A stretch of 64,000 nucleotides of DNA from Chrysomallon squamiferum. Lineage: Eukaryota; Mollusca; Gastropoda; Neomphalida; Peltospiridae. The notes under the pieces were generated by a model, which was not told the DNA's origin, did not search any database, and was given only the letters and a program-made list of their open reading frames with translations. How positions within the stretch are numbered: the first letter of the stretch is position 1; the number at the start of each line of letters is the position of its first letter. The position numbers and the translations under genes were made by a program. Shown here piece by piece: positions 26,120 to 39,511 of the stretch. The DNA lies in contig CM022675.1 in NCBI GenBank assembly GCA_012295275.1, positions 15,275,963 through 15,339,962 of the forward strand, read 5' to 3'.

Positions 26120-28996
26120 TATTTTAATAATAATAATAATAAATAATTATCTGTTGTGCAAATTAAGAGTCGATCGTTACAATTAATTACTAACTAATTA
26201 ATTTAAATTTGTCAAAAATTTAATAGTGTACTTTCGTATTACGAGATTAAAAAAAAAAAAAAAAAAAAAAAAAACTATTGAGAATAATAACTAACAAAGA
26301 ATTTTCAAAAACCAGAATATGAAAAAAATATAAATAATTTTTAAAACTTTCCATTTTAATAGTACACCTTTACAAAACAAAAATTCTTGTTTTTACATGT
26401 CACACTATAGCACAGAAGCCAATACTACAAACACACGTATTGAAGCGACAGCTGAATGTCATAGATACATAAACAATTGATATGCAGGACATTTGTGGGC
26501 GTTTGCGGGCTTATGGTTCACACGATCTGTCGCTATCACTAAACATTTCAAGAGACAATAACTGGTGAATCTCTTACTCTACATCAATTACAGAAACAAA
26601 AAGATTACTATTCAAACATTTATTTATTTAATAATATATTTTTGGGGACCGAACTTTATTTATTTCGATAAATTAATATACATTTATACAGCGATAGTTT
26701 CATACAAACATACATACATTACTGTGATGATTACATACATATATAAAAATAATATACATATTGTTCAAAGTTACTCGATTCTTTACTGTTTAGTTGCTGT
26801 TTTAGATCTAAAGGTCATTTTCAAAATAATAATAAATACATTATTTATTGTTTTATATATATATATATATATATATTGTTTTGTAGGCGAAAGTAAAATC
26901 AGCACTGCTCTCTCGAACGGTGAATTGAGTTTTTTTTTTTAATTATTTAATACTGTAGGATAAGATAAATAACTGATTACTGTCTTAAGATGAATATAAA
27001 ATTTCAGTTAAAACAAAGTAAAGCAAATCATAACACACAAAAAATATATTACATTTTTATTTAAGACTTCAGAAAACCAGAATCATTATTTGTTAGGTTA
27101 ACAGTTACAAATCATATCACACGAAGTCGATATCATCTGGACATATTACAAAATTTATCTAGAGAAGTCAAAAAGTAGATAACAGTAACAGCCAAAATAG
27201 GTTTATAAACACTAATAAAACTTTAACATTCCTATAGTAATTGTGATAATTTATTTAAAGTAAATAAATAAATACATTTCCTTTATAAATTATTACAACA
27301 TAGAATTAGTCGTATGTGTATAAATATATTTAAAGAAACATTTTTCAAAAAAATGTTTATATTCGAAACAAAATTCCACTTTCACCATAAAATTAATGTT
27401 TATTTGGTTATCAGCTTCCTAACAAATATATATATAGTGACAAAACAAGGCATATCTTTTATTCCATGTAATATTATAATGAAAGCCATTTTACATTTGT
27501 TTCAACATGGATTATTTTTATGTCTCATTGGAAGTTTTCCTTTGTACATACCCAGTGTCACAATTATAAGCAAATATTCCCAATGTACATCGTTTAAAAT
27601 ATGTATCGACTGTATTTATATTTAGATGGAAATAAATGTTTAAACTCAGTTTATGTTAAGCTGTCACATTTAACTATGTTTCATTATTGGAATAATTTTA
27701 TTTAATCGTCCAGTGAAATAAACACAAAGGTGTGTGACCTAAAAGGTTTGTGTATAATTTTGAGTGATGAAAACTCGATGCTTTATCATTATGGAAACAA
27801 ATAAAATAAAAATCCATAACTATTTTCTTATCTGGAAAAGCGCTAAAGAGTAGTTGTTCGGATCAAACCAAGAAATAATATGCATAGATTCGTAAAATGT
27901 AGATGGCACAGAATTCATCCGAAACCTAAGAGTGTTACTTTTAATACAGTACGAATAAATAGTGTTAATAAGAACTGTCAAAGATAGTATCTCATTCACA
28001 GGGCTCACGCAAGTCACGCACTAGTACTTCTTTACAGAGAAAAACCTGCTGATTAATTTTAAGACAGTTATTTGATTATATTTGTTTTCTTCTCCATAGT
28101 ACTTTATATCCATGAATTATTATTATATTCAGGCTATTAATCTCTCACCAAAGAAATAATCGTTCATTTAACCTCTCAAGGCAACTGTCAATGCCTAAGA
28201 CTTAATTCGTCACTGGCCGGCCGTACCGCAAAAGGCATTTTATTGCACAGTAGCTATGATGCATACAAACTATCAGAGTACATTTAGCATAACCTATTTC
28301 CTTTTAATCAACTGAAAATATATTACGAGCCAACAAATTTAAATAACGAAAAATAACTGATCAAATTCTGACTTGATAAACAAATGTTTTATTGTTTATT
28401 TTTCAAAAAGTCAGCAAGATGAATTTTTGTTTCTTGATATTTGATTTTATATTATTGAGTTTGAACATCCGTGGTTTAACTTAACTTAGCAAGTGCAATA
28501 TATATTTTATGAGGTGACATTTATCCACTACAAGAAAATTACTGCATTAGAATTTAGAACTGTAAGAGACACACTATATAACCAGTTTTCAGTGGCACAG
28601 TGCGCTAAGCTCAATACATAAAACAAAAGGTACATGGCTAACTGTGTGCACCAGTCTATTAGAATAATAATATCTGTTTGCTCTGTAATTTGACAGTCAC
28701 AAATTGTTTCTGATATTCCAGTTATTTGTGAAAATTCTGCTACGAACTGATTTTTTTCTCAGTGACAAACAGCAATTTTAGTCAAATAATTTTGTAAAAA
28801 TTAGTAAATTTAAGATTTAAAAGAGGTTAGATCTTTGAGGTCAAATAAACATTATAAAGTACTAACATGATTATTATAATTTATATAGATATTATATATG
28901 TATACTAATCGAATGTTTTATATTCAATGATTTCAGATTATTTAATTCGTGTTGTCTGATAAATTAGGTGGAATCTTAAATTTGTGTTCAGTGTCA
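25846..28996. other. Head-to-head intergenic region between OS9 and STRAD
   Basis: This 3.15-kb spacer must hold the promoters of both divergent genes. It is extremely AT-rich, with an (AT)n tract at 26075-26116 and a poly-A run at 26249-26274. A slightly GC-richer stretch lies near 26480-26530. The STRAD 5' UTR presumably ends at 28996, but no promoter motif near it is convincing. No coding exon was recognised. Confidence 0.6.
26075..26116. repeat. (AT)n microsatellite
   Basis: About 21 AT units between the OS9 and STRAD promoters. Confidence 0.95.
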
Positions 28997-31900
28997 ATGT
29001 CTTTCTTCATTTCAGTAAGTAGATCACGCTTACTTATAAACATAGTGATAGTTGCAAAAATAGTTCCAAACATAATTCAACCCAGTTTTAAATCATTATG
29101 TTGCTTATCAAACTATCTTTTCACATATTAATTAATCCATTACAAAAATGTTATAACTACCTTTTCCTAACTATTAATTATCAAATGTTATAGATTTATC
29201 TTCATATTTTCTGGGCACTTTTTGCTTTGTCCAGTGTAAAATTTGGTTGGGTTTGATTACTGTTATAACGATAAATTGACATGCATGTTGTTTTAAATAT
29301 GGACTTTTACATGTACTAATTAATGTGACAAAAAAAACAACATTATTTGAAATTTTTTAACAGAAATATTATATGATATAGATAGATACAAGGTAATTCT
29401 TTCTCTTCTAGAATTGTACATGCACAAAAGGTACAAATGTGATTGACTCTCCTCGATCAAAACCTTTTGATCGCAGTATATATTCTCCTTTGGTAAGTAT
29501 AAAATGTGTTCAAGAATATAGATAAAACAATCTTAAAATTTTCAAGTAAGGATAAAAAATCTAAAATTTATATATCATAAATTAAAACATTACATTTTGT
29601 GTTAGTAGTGATATCTAAATGTCTTCCCCCCCATCTTTTCAGTCTGCCAATCAAGATACAGCAAAAGACATATCTCATGACAGTGCCATGTCTATTAACC
29701 AAATAGAATTTGAATCAGATATTAACTGTTATGAATTGTACACTGTTATTGGTAAGTACAATGAATATTTAAGAAAACCAAATGAATATTTAAGAAAACA
29801 TCCCATATATTAATATTTACACTAAAGTTATCATATGTTTAATATGTTAGAAATTTCAACTATTATTAGTATGCGACGTCAGTAGCAAGAGATCTGAAAA
29901 TTAAACATAATCCTCAGTTTTATGTTCTAATGAATCCATGCTTGCAAACATACATATTTGAACATTACATATGTATGTAGATTTATAAACAGTTAACAAA
30001 ATATGAATTAAGTTATCATTTGATAAATTTTGTATTTGTATGAACATAAGAAAATAGGATCCAAATCAGAATGGAAACAATATACACCAAAAACCTTTAA
30101 TGGACATTTTAGAGACAAAAATAAATTTATTAGCTGGTTCAAATAAGAATATAAACATTTATCTATGTTTGTAGATAACTCATTGTTTCATGTAATTCCC
30201 ACTGGAATTAACATAACCTGAAGAAACCTTTATATATATAATTCACTGTTGTAATTTTTGTATTTTTATACTTATACATAAATTATTAATTGTTGTTGTT
30301 TTTTCAGGTAAAGGACATGATAATGCTGCCACCATTTATCTTGCTAAACATTTATCATCAAACACTTTGATTGCAGTAAAAAAAATAGAATTGGAATCAA
30401 AACTTTTGGATTTTGTTCTGTTACAGGTGTATATTTGTATGAGCTGAAATTGTGTAAGACTTGTTTAATACTGTTTGCAGATAGGAGTATTTGAGAAAAA
30501 CAACAAAACACCAGCTGTGCTGATTTTAAGATATCGTCTCTGAAACAAAAATAAAAATACTATAATCAAACTAAAAAATAATAACATCTAGATTATTTTT
30601 TAAATTCTCATATTACAAATATATGAAGAAAATCACTAAGAATAAAAATTAGATATCAAAAGTTGTAAATAAAAACTGAATAGTTGTTTTCAAAATCAAT
30701 TTTTATTATTTATTCTGCAATTTTTATATATTGATTATTCCATTTTGTATTTTATATATATATATATATATACATACATATATGTACACACATACACACA
30801 TATATAGAAAAATATTTTATTCTTATTATTCTTTTTTTTCTTCTTTTTTTTTAATGTTGGATCATGTTTATACAGTTCAATTTATGTTGCAGAAAGAAAT
30901 TTTCTGGTCACAACATTTAGATCACAGCAAAATCATTTCCCATTACAAAAGTTTCATTCATAATCATGAACTTTGGATAATCATGCCTCTCATGGCGTTT
31001 GGTATGTATCATATATTTTAATCTTGTATTGCTTATGTTATATGTAGTATGTGTGTTTATTATCTACAATCTCACAGGCAAAATAAACTATAACAAAAAA
31101 TGTTTTTGATGTTAGTAAGGAAAACTGAAACATTTGGAAACTGTTATCATTCTGTAAACAAGTTTATATCACATTTTCATATTCATGATTTTGTTTCATT
31201 GTATTTTAAATTTTTAATTGTTTTTAATTTATTTCATTTTTATCATTTACTTCTATTGGGTAGTTTAAAATGATTACATACGACCTAATGATTAATGATG
31301 ACAGACAAGTGAATCACTTAAAAGATTTGTTTTTAATACTCATAGCAGCATGGCAGGATTGGTTATATATTTTTACCCTGCTTCAAATGCTTTGACAATG
31401 CTTTAAAGAATCAGCTAATGACAATGTGAAATTAAATCTATTGTAATTTTGACTTTTTATTTGAATTATGAATTGAAACCAACAGGATCAGCATGTGATT
31501 TGATTCATGCATATTTCATTACTGGCTTGTCTGAAGTGGCTGCTGCATACATTCTGCGAGACACACTGCTAGCCCTTCAGTACCTTCACGAAAGGGGCAT
31601 CATTCACAGGTAAGTGGTATCAGTACATTGTTTTTCTTTTTCCACTTACTATTAACATATTTTTAGTTGTTTATTTATGTTTCTTGGCTAAATAGTAAAA
31701 TAAAATTAATTTTAAAAGTTTTATGTTTAGTAAGATTTTAGTCTTTATCAACCATTTAATTCCATTACAATATTATATCAGATTCTTATATTAAAATATT
31801 ATTATTATTATTATTTATTTATTTTCTTTTTTTGTTTGTTTTTATACTGGCCAGATACTGTTATACACATAGGAAAATTAAATTTTTATTTTCTTTTTTA

Positions 31901-34900
31901 TTTCAACCAAAAATGTCATTTATTGATTGAATAAAACATCTAAAAGAAAAAACAAACAATTGTGACAAATTCAGTATTTAATTATAAACCACAAAATAAC
32001 TATGATTATAGAAACATGTTATGCATATTTTCAGTTCTCGGTGTTATATTTATTTTTAAATTATTATTTCAGGGGAATTAAAGCTAGTCATGTTCTTATT
32101 GCTGCGAATGGTAAAATTTCTTTATCAGGAATGCAGATGGCATATTCTATGATACAAGATGGGCGTTGGTTACATGTGGTACATGATTATCCTAGTCATG
32201 CTGTCCAGTGTCTGCAGTGGTTTAGTCCAGAAATTTTAGAACAGGTAAGAATTAATTTAATAAACATTTCAGTCAAAAATAATTATGAAAAGAAACAACC
32301 CACATAAAAAGAAGAAACCTTTATTTATTATTAATGAAAAAATAATGTACATGTAGACTTCCAGTAGATGTTAACTTTTACACCCAGTAAATTTTTATAT
32401 GTTTTAGTTAACATGTGGGAGATTAAATTTCAATAAAGGTCATCTCAAGGTCACGTGATCCACATGGTCAATTTCAAGGTCATAACAAAGGTCAAAAGGT
32501 CAGTGACCCCCATATTCAGAACGATAATGGAATTTGGAATCCTTGTCATATTGTCTTTTCAACAATACCAATTTTATGAAAATTGGCCCAGTAGTTCCTA
32601 AGAAATGAGGGTTCTATGGTTGGTGGTCACATCCATTTTTGTCAAAAATCTCAAAATTCAGGGGGCCATATTTCCCATACCACTTGTCTGATTGGCCTAA
32701 AATTTCAGATTTGGTACTGTGGTATCCCAGTCACCAAGTATACCTGAGACGGTCAGGTTTAACCCATTGGGTGATTTGACACGGAATGACCCTGATATAT
32801 AGAAATTAAATCAAATTTAAAGAAATAATATAGAATATATTCACTGACATCTGAACCTTTCTAATCTTTTATTTTTATTTTAAAGTAAAACGTCTAATTG
32901 TATACATTTACATTTAGTGTAGTTTTTTTTTTTTTTTGTGCGTGTGTTTTGCATACAAATATCTGTCTCTGGGGGTTTGAAAAAAAGTCAGCTGACCTGG
33001 AGTGAAATATAAATTTCAACCAATAATTCTCATAAGCTATTTATAGACAGATAAAATTACACAAATCTGTCTCATACTCTGCAAATTAAACTTGTTGTAA
33101 TTTCTTTTGCAATTTGTTTTCTATTTGTTATTACTTTACCAGGTGTTAATTTTTTATTTAGAATCTGAGTGGTTACAACACAAAGTCAGACATTTACAGT
33201 GTTGGTATTCTTGCATGTGAATTGTGCAATGGTCAGGCTCCATTTTCTGATATGCCAGCTACACAGGTAAATATTTTCATTTCAGTGACACAACTAAAAA
33301 CTGTTGAACTCACTTTCATGTCAGTGATACAGATAAATACTAATGAATGTAGTTTTCTGATTGTCAGCAAAGATAGTAATGAATGATATTATTTTAATGT
33401 GTGTGATAGTTAAATTTTGTTTTACAGATGTTGCTGGAGAAGTTGAATGGAACAAAGCCCATGTTGGCTGATTCCACAACACTTCATGAGTTTACCACAG
33501 GTGAGACGTCATCAAGACTTCATTTTCAGTATTTTGTCTCCACAAACCACAACAAAACTCCAGTTATTTAAAAACTTGTAGAGGGTTATAATGGGCATAA
33601 ATGTTTATATGATTAAATGTCAAAGGAATATTTGAATATAAATGAGTATCCTTTTTGACTGATAAATGTTACCAAGGTGACCAAATGACATACGTATGTA
33701 TTTAATAAATAGCATCTGTCTTACTATTAAAATACCTAAAATAACTGACTATGAACACAACATTTGTATATCAAAATATTTTTAACTATAAAGTCAGATG
33801 ATTATTAAAAAGTACAGTAATATTTGCTTTAACTGTGAAGATTTTAATTTTAAATCCAGTCAATGATTAAACTGTATAGAATTGTGTTCATTTTATACTT
33901 TCTGTCTGATTAAAGATTGGTAATTGTCTATTTTAGATTGTGAAACTGATGAACAAAACAACATCCTTTTTAACAGGACATTCTCACCCCAATTCCATGA
34001 TTTTGTATCACTTTGTTTAGAAAAAGATCCGAACAGAAGGTATCAGTAATTTACAACAGGTTGAAATGTATTTTGACCTACATTATGTTAACAGTATTTT
34101 AAATATATCACAGATTACAGGTTTTAACAATAATTTATTTAAAATGTATAATGTACAAAATATAAAATCTTAAGATGTGAAACAAGAACTAAATTAAGGT
34201 GCATTGTAACCCACAAAAAACATCCAAATTAAAATTAAGATCATAAAAAAAAGAAGTAATAATTAAAAAGAAATTATTCAGTTTCTACTATATTTAATTA
34301 CAGATGTTTATAAAAATGTACAAACCCCATGTTAAAATGTGAAAATAGAATAACATTTTTAATAAACACACACACACACATATATATATATATATTTGAT
34401 TAATCCTCATATGCTTTATGAAAACCATCATGACCAGAATTATGAATTAATAGAAATAATAATCCTGGAAAAAAGAAAAGACGAAAACCAACAATTTAGA
34501 ATAATATATATTGCAATTTTAAAGTTGAGTGTTTTGACCATGCTTGGCTCTGGTAGTGATTGCTCTTTGGCTGATTCTAATGAGATTAGACTGGTATCTG
34601 CAATCTTATGGGGTAGTTCAGCCTGTTTGGATTTTTGCCTGGCATTTTCAAACATTTTTGAAACACACTATTTCAAGTTTACACTGTAAATATCAAGGGA
34701 TGGACACAATAATGAAAAAGCACACTCATCGAGGGATTACTGTATTTGATTTTATTGACACATTTACTTTCAGGCCAAATGCTTTCACACTGCTTACACA
34801 TCCTTTCTTCAAGAACTTGAAAAGAAAAACAAATGATGTTTTACCTGCACTTTTGCATCCAGTGAAACCTCTCACAGACATCAGCAAATTTCTTAAAGGT

Positions 34901-35307
34901 TTGTTCTAATAGGCCAGTATGTAACATATTTCTTTTAAGAGTTATTAGTATTAATTATTTTATCAGAAAGAAAACACATACAGGCAGCTTTTACTGATTA
35001 GAAGCAAGATATATTTATATAAACATCTCATTAGGAATAGAAAATAACTGACTATTGTAATATTCAACTGGCAGAAAGTGTCTCATTAGTGGATGATACA
35101 GTGTGCAATAGCTGCTTGGCCAGATGATTAGGTCAATTTGTTGTCTTACAAGATAAAGTTGACAAGATAAACAAGCACAATTTCTTTTGTTGAAAGTTCA
35201 TTAGTTATTTTTCACAGAATATATTTTATTTTTCAGAAGACAAAGCTGCTACAGAAATATCTGATAAAATGACTGAAGTCAGACTCTCAGATTCTTGGGA
35301 CTTCTGA
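28997..35307 (+). CDS. STRADA: STE20-related adaptor (STRAD) pseudokinase (12 exons, complete)
   Basis: STRAD is the pseudokinase that binds MO25 and activates the tumour-suppressor kinase LKB1. Exons: 28997-29014, 29412-29492, 29643-29751, 30308-30426, 30893-31001, 31486-31609, 32073-32244, 33162-33266, 33428-33500, 33937-34039, 34774-34898, 35237-35307. They sum to 1209 bp (402 aa; human STRADs 431 and 418). The start was chosen because an 18-nt ATG exon followed by GTAAGT joins in frame to exon 2, giving an N terminus (MSFFIS then NCTCT) like STRADB. The glycine loop is degenerate and the VAIK lysine is kept (K94). HRD reads HRG (186-188) and DFG reads GMQ (206-208), so catalysis is not expected. 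The blocks [28 protein letters not shown] and FSPQFH are nearly identical to human. The protein ends in WDF, equivalent to the WEF motif that docks on MO25. It shares traits with both vertebrate paralogues, so it is probably their single pre-duplication orthologue; the symbol is therefore approximate. Confidence 0.94.
32430..32800. repeat. Probable dispersed repeat with an AGGTCA cluster in a STRAD intron
   Basis: This block between STRAD exons 7 and 8 is clearly more GC-rich than the surrounding intron. It carries five direct AGGTCA hexamers at 32437, 32448, 32477, 32489 and 32497, two of them in the extended form TCAAGGTCA. The text after them resembles intronic repeats I associate with molluscan genomes, but no second copy lies in the window and no ends can be defined. 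Confidence 0.4.
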
Positions 35308-35499
35308 AACTGACACATTTTTCTTCATAACATACTAACACTGTGTATTACTGAGGAATGAAAGAAAGTATTATCTGTTAATACTGGAGCAACAGATTTT
35401 ATACTTTGTTAAAAAAAGACATATTAATGTTGGTTGTGATAAAACAAGATAAGTCCTCAAAAATGTTGTTGAAGTATTTCCGTATGTTCATCGATTTAA

Positions 35500-35776
35500 A
35501 ATAAACCTTTAACAGTAAAATCAACCATAAATGTGATCATTTAAATACAAATATTGGATTTTCATCTATATCAGTATAAATATCACAATATGACAAATGC
35601 TTCACTTCATCTTCTAATTACATTTATTTTGAGCAATATTATATCTATCAGAGCTTCTTGCCAGCAGCAATATAATGCACCTTTATTAACGCATGCTCTG
35701 TTGCAGCTAAGACTTAACATTTTGGGGGCATTTTTTAAATTTTATTGTTGTTATATATATATATTTTACAAATAAA
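35500..35776 (+). terminator. Candidate STRAD poly(A) signals
   Basis: Plus-strand AATAAA hexamers occur at 35500-35505 and 35771-35776, about 190 and 460 bases after the STRAD stop. Either is well placed. The distal one lies only 18 bases from an AATAAA on the opposite strand. Confidence 0.4.
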
Positions 35777-35793
35777 ACATTTAATTTTGTAAC

Positions 35794-35799
35794 TTTATT
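35794..35799 (-). terminator. Candidate distal DYNC2I1 poly(A) signal
   Basis: A minus-strand AATAAA lies about 950 bases past the DYNC2I1 stop. Nearer hexamers also exist (36688-36683, 36533-36528, 36065-36060, 35874-35869), so which is used cannot be told from sequence. Confidence 0.2.
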
Positions 35800-36748
35800 T
35801 CATTCTAACATGCATCAGTTTTTAAACAGAGTAAGCTGCAAATAGGCAAATAACAAAATAAATAAATCTTTATTTACAAATCTTATAACATTTGAACAAA
35901 AATACAACTGCATACATTTCTTTTTAAGAGAATATTTTAAGGCTATTTTCAACTGTTGATATTGTATAGCTGATCCAAGATTAACACTTCTTTTTTCATT
36001 ACCCAAGCATGAGAAGTACTAAGATTATAATTATTTGAAAAAAATAAAATGTGTGTTTGTTTATTCCATATGTGTGTACATATATTCTTTCTAGTATAAT
36101 TATTAAAATGGTTTTACTTTTTCCTCACAGTTTAAGAGCTGCACCAAAATAACATTTAAGCATAAAACTTATATTATTTATCATCTAGTATCTTGTAAAC
36201 TTTAGTATTATGAACATTCTCATTTAAAAATGAATTAAAATATATTCATAGCATTCAATGCTCAGATAAATGTGTAAATTATTAGATTTAAAAATGTTTT
36301 ATGACAAAGCTAAAAATTGAATTTTTGTTTATTACTTCTGGATAGGCTGCTAAGAATACAGTATTCATGTTTACAGTTTATGACTTTCACTTTGATTTAA
36401 TTTAAGCAGTTTTAGAAAAACAAAAACTATTTTAAAGATCTTTGTGACCTTTAATCTTTATAACCTACATTATATTACAAAAAAATAGATTTTTGAAAGC
36501 AGCAAAAATCTTATACTTAAAGAATGATTTATTATGTATAAAGTGGACGGAACTGTTACCTTTTTAAACAAAAATAAATTAACCCCAAACTAATGTGAAA
36601 AAATATTAATTCTAAACAAAACCAGATCATATAATTCTGTTTTTTCAATATAATATTTTTTTTATGAGTTACAAAAATATAATTTATTTCAGTAACTTAA
36701 TATTACATCAACTGTTTCTGTAAAATGTTTATCACAGATCTGTGCATT

Positions 36749-36875
36749 TTAAAACATGTCAACATATTTTTCCAAAAATTCTTCTTCCAAAGTTTGTGGT
36801 TCTGACAAGTCTTTCTTGATTGTGTGAATTTCTGTGACACCATTGTCAAGGGAAAGTAGCTGAAATTAAAATAAC

Positions 36876-36912
<37 letters not shown>

Positions 36913-39472
36913 TACACACAAACTACAGCTTGAAGACAGATGAACATTTTAATTTTTTCAGATGAGATATTTACTGGATATCTGTTTCTGACAAATAGTT
37001 CTAACTTGTAACAAAATAAGATTAAAATGATAAAAATTGGTACAGCCTGGCATTTTTTTCTTTTTAATATCATTTTATAAATAAAGCTACAAAGAATTCA
37101 TGCTAGAGTATCATACCCAGCAGGAAAAAAACAAAACAAAAATCTGACTGTGTCTATGCACACCTTCAACTTGTTACTTTATTTTATTTATCTCGAAATG
37201 ATAAATTTGTTTAAATAAAGACCTCTGTTATACTTGAACAAATAAGACTGGGTTTAACAAAGAAAACTAACCAATTGTGGTGGGCGTGACACAGTTCCTA
37301 AACCTGTGATCTTTGGATCATTAGACAAACTTATTGTAATCACTCTGAAATTAAGAACAAAATTTGGTATAATTATTTATTTGACCTTGACTATGATTCT
37401 TAATAATTTTCACACTACTGAATAATTCTACAGGGACAATACTCTATCTAATTTGTAAGTGGTCCAAACAGTTTTTTGAAGATCTTAAATAGATTCAAAC
37501 TGAACCCCTCCAAAAGACAAAAGAAAGGAGATTTGTTTGTTTTGTGCAGTTACATCTGTTCATAATTACTATAAAATGACAAGAAAGGCTTCCTCTTATG
37601 AAAACAAAACTTCAGCTTCCTGTCCAGGCATACCCCAGTGTGCAATAGCAACATGTTTCTTCTCTAGTATTATCACAAAACAAATCTTTATTTTGATGGT
37701 GTTAAATATTCATTCTATAAATGTTAAAGATAGAGTTGCATAAACAGTAACATTATGTTACCTTCCTGAGATAATGTGATTATACAGGAATAATACAGTT
37801 ACATGAAAAGTAACATTTTGTTATTTCTCTGAGGTAATGTGATTATTCTGCTCTGGAATAATGCAGTTACATAAACAGTAACATTTTATTACCTTCCAGA
37901 CGTAATGTGATTACTCTGTACTGGAATGGAGCTGTGTTCTAAGATGTCAAACACATGAATGGTGGAGTTGTCATCCAAGACATAGAAAACAGCTGGACGA
38001 CTTCTTGACCACCGGACACACAGAATGGGCTGACCATGTGAGAACTCGTGCAGAGATACCAGCGGGTTTTCTGTCAAAATCAAAATTTAAAATTATTGTA
38101 CATCAAAACAAAAAAGTTATAAGAAAGAGTTTGTCACTCTTACAGCTATTATAAAAAGATTCTAGAAAAACCCAGTTCTAATGGCTGTTTTATAAGGTGT
38201 TAGTTTTGTAAAATGTTTAAGTGACTATTAATGGTACACTCTTTAGCCATTTCTCACACATTAAAACTTGTTGGATACCAGTAATAAAAAGTATGTGCAC
38301 ATCTTATTTGCTAAATAATGTAAACAATGTCAGTTATCAATATTAACAATTTATAAAATGTCTTTTCAGATTTAATTTAATTTTATTTAATTTTTTACTT
38401 TTAATTGTAATTTTTAAAATAATTGTTCCTGTCTATCAAAGGAAACTCGGCAGAAAAGAAAATCACAACATGAACATATCTAAACAAAAAATATACATGT
38501 TTAATTATTAGGATCCTTAAAACACCTATGTAAAAAGTAACTTTTAAATTAGTGACAATAAAGGTACTACATAAAAATATGTGATTTTTTTTCCACACTT
38601 TTCTTACAACATAATCATGTTAAAATGATGAAAATTAAGACAATGTAGTACTTACGTGATTTTGTATGATACATGTGCAAAGATCCATCATCACAACCTG
38701 CCTGAAAATTAAATATACGCTTTTGAAGATATTTAAAAAAAAATTAAATTAAAAAACAAAACTGATTACAATATGCATGAAAATGTTTGGTAATACAAAT
38801 AAATTACTTTGTAGAAGATGACTAGACACAGACAGTATTATAAATACTCACTACAATGTATGAAGTAACAAATGGAGAAATATCAATAGATGTCACAGTT
38901 ACAGGTGTTTCTGTGGAGAGAAAAACATGTTTTTAATCTAAGGACTTATAAGCATAGAAAAATTCTAAATTTAATTAACAAACAATATGGAATGTTCATA
39001 AACCATACAAATAATAAATGAATAATATTATTTAGATTTAAGAAGATGGATACCTATATACAAGTTATACATTTAAAATTGAGATATCATTTCACATGTT
39101 TATGACTTTTGTTTAATTAGTTTTCATAATCTGCCAATAGAAACAACTGTTTGAGAATAAATGTTACTTATAACAACTCACCTATAACTGGGCTGTAAGT
39201 TCTGGGGAAAACACGAGATCCAAATCTAATTCCATGTATGATGAAACCCTGAAATACAAAAAGAACAATTCAAACAATTTCTGATATAAACAAAAAGTAT
39301 CAAGGACATAAATATTTTTACACCCCCCCCCAAAAAAAACCCCCATTTATTTATAAAATAATAATAGCATGATAAAATGAATGAATGATTATAATGACAA
39401 AAGCGGTAGAAGAAGAATTTAATAATCATGAGATTACAGCTAAAAACCAATCACTAAAAAACAACACAAAAT

Positions 39473-39511
<39 letters not shown>

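Larger units (their letters stand above)
35308..36748. other. Convergent 3' region of STRAD and DYNC2I1
   Basis: This 1.44-kb spacer holds the 3' UTRs of two convergent genes. No coding potential was seen. Poly(A) hexamers occur on both strands, the closest opposing pair at 35771-35776 (plus) and 35799-35794 (minus). Confidence 0.6.

Noticed and set aside
26565-27625. Hydrophobic open frames between OS9 and STRAD
   Set aside because: Composition follows the AT-rich background (Ile, Tyr, Phe, Asn) and no splice sites or known motifs support them.
34396-34773. Open frames leading into STRAD exon 11
   Set aside because: The conserved sequence begins at the acceptor (34774). The stretch with GGATGGACACAATAATGAAA upstream looks like an old transposon remnant, but no ends could be set.
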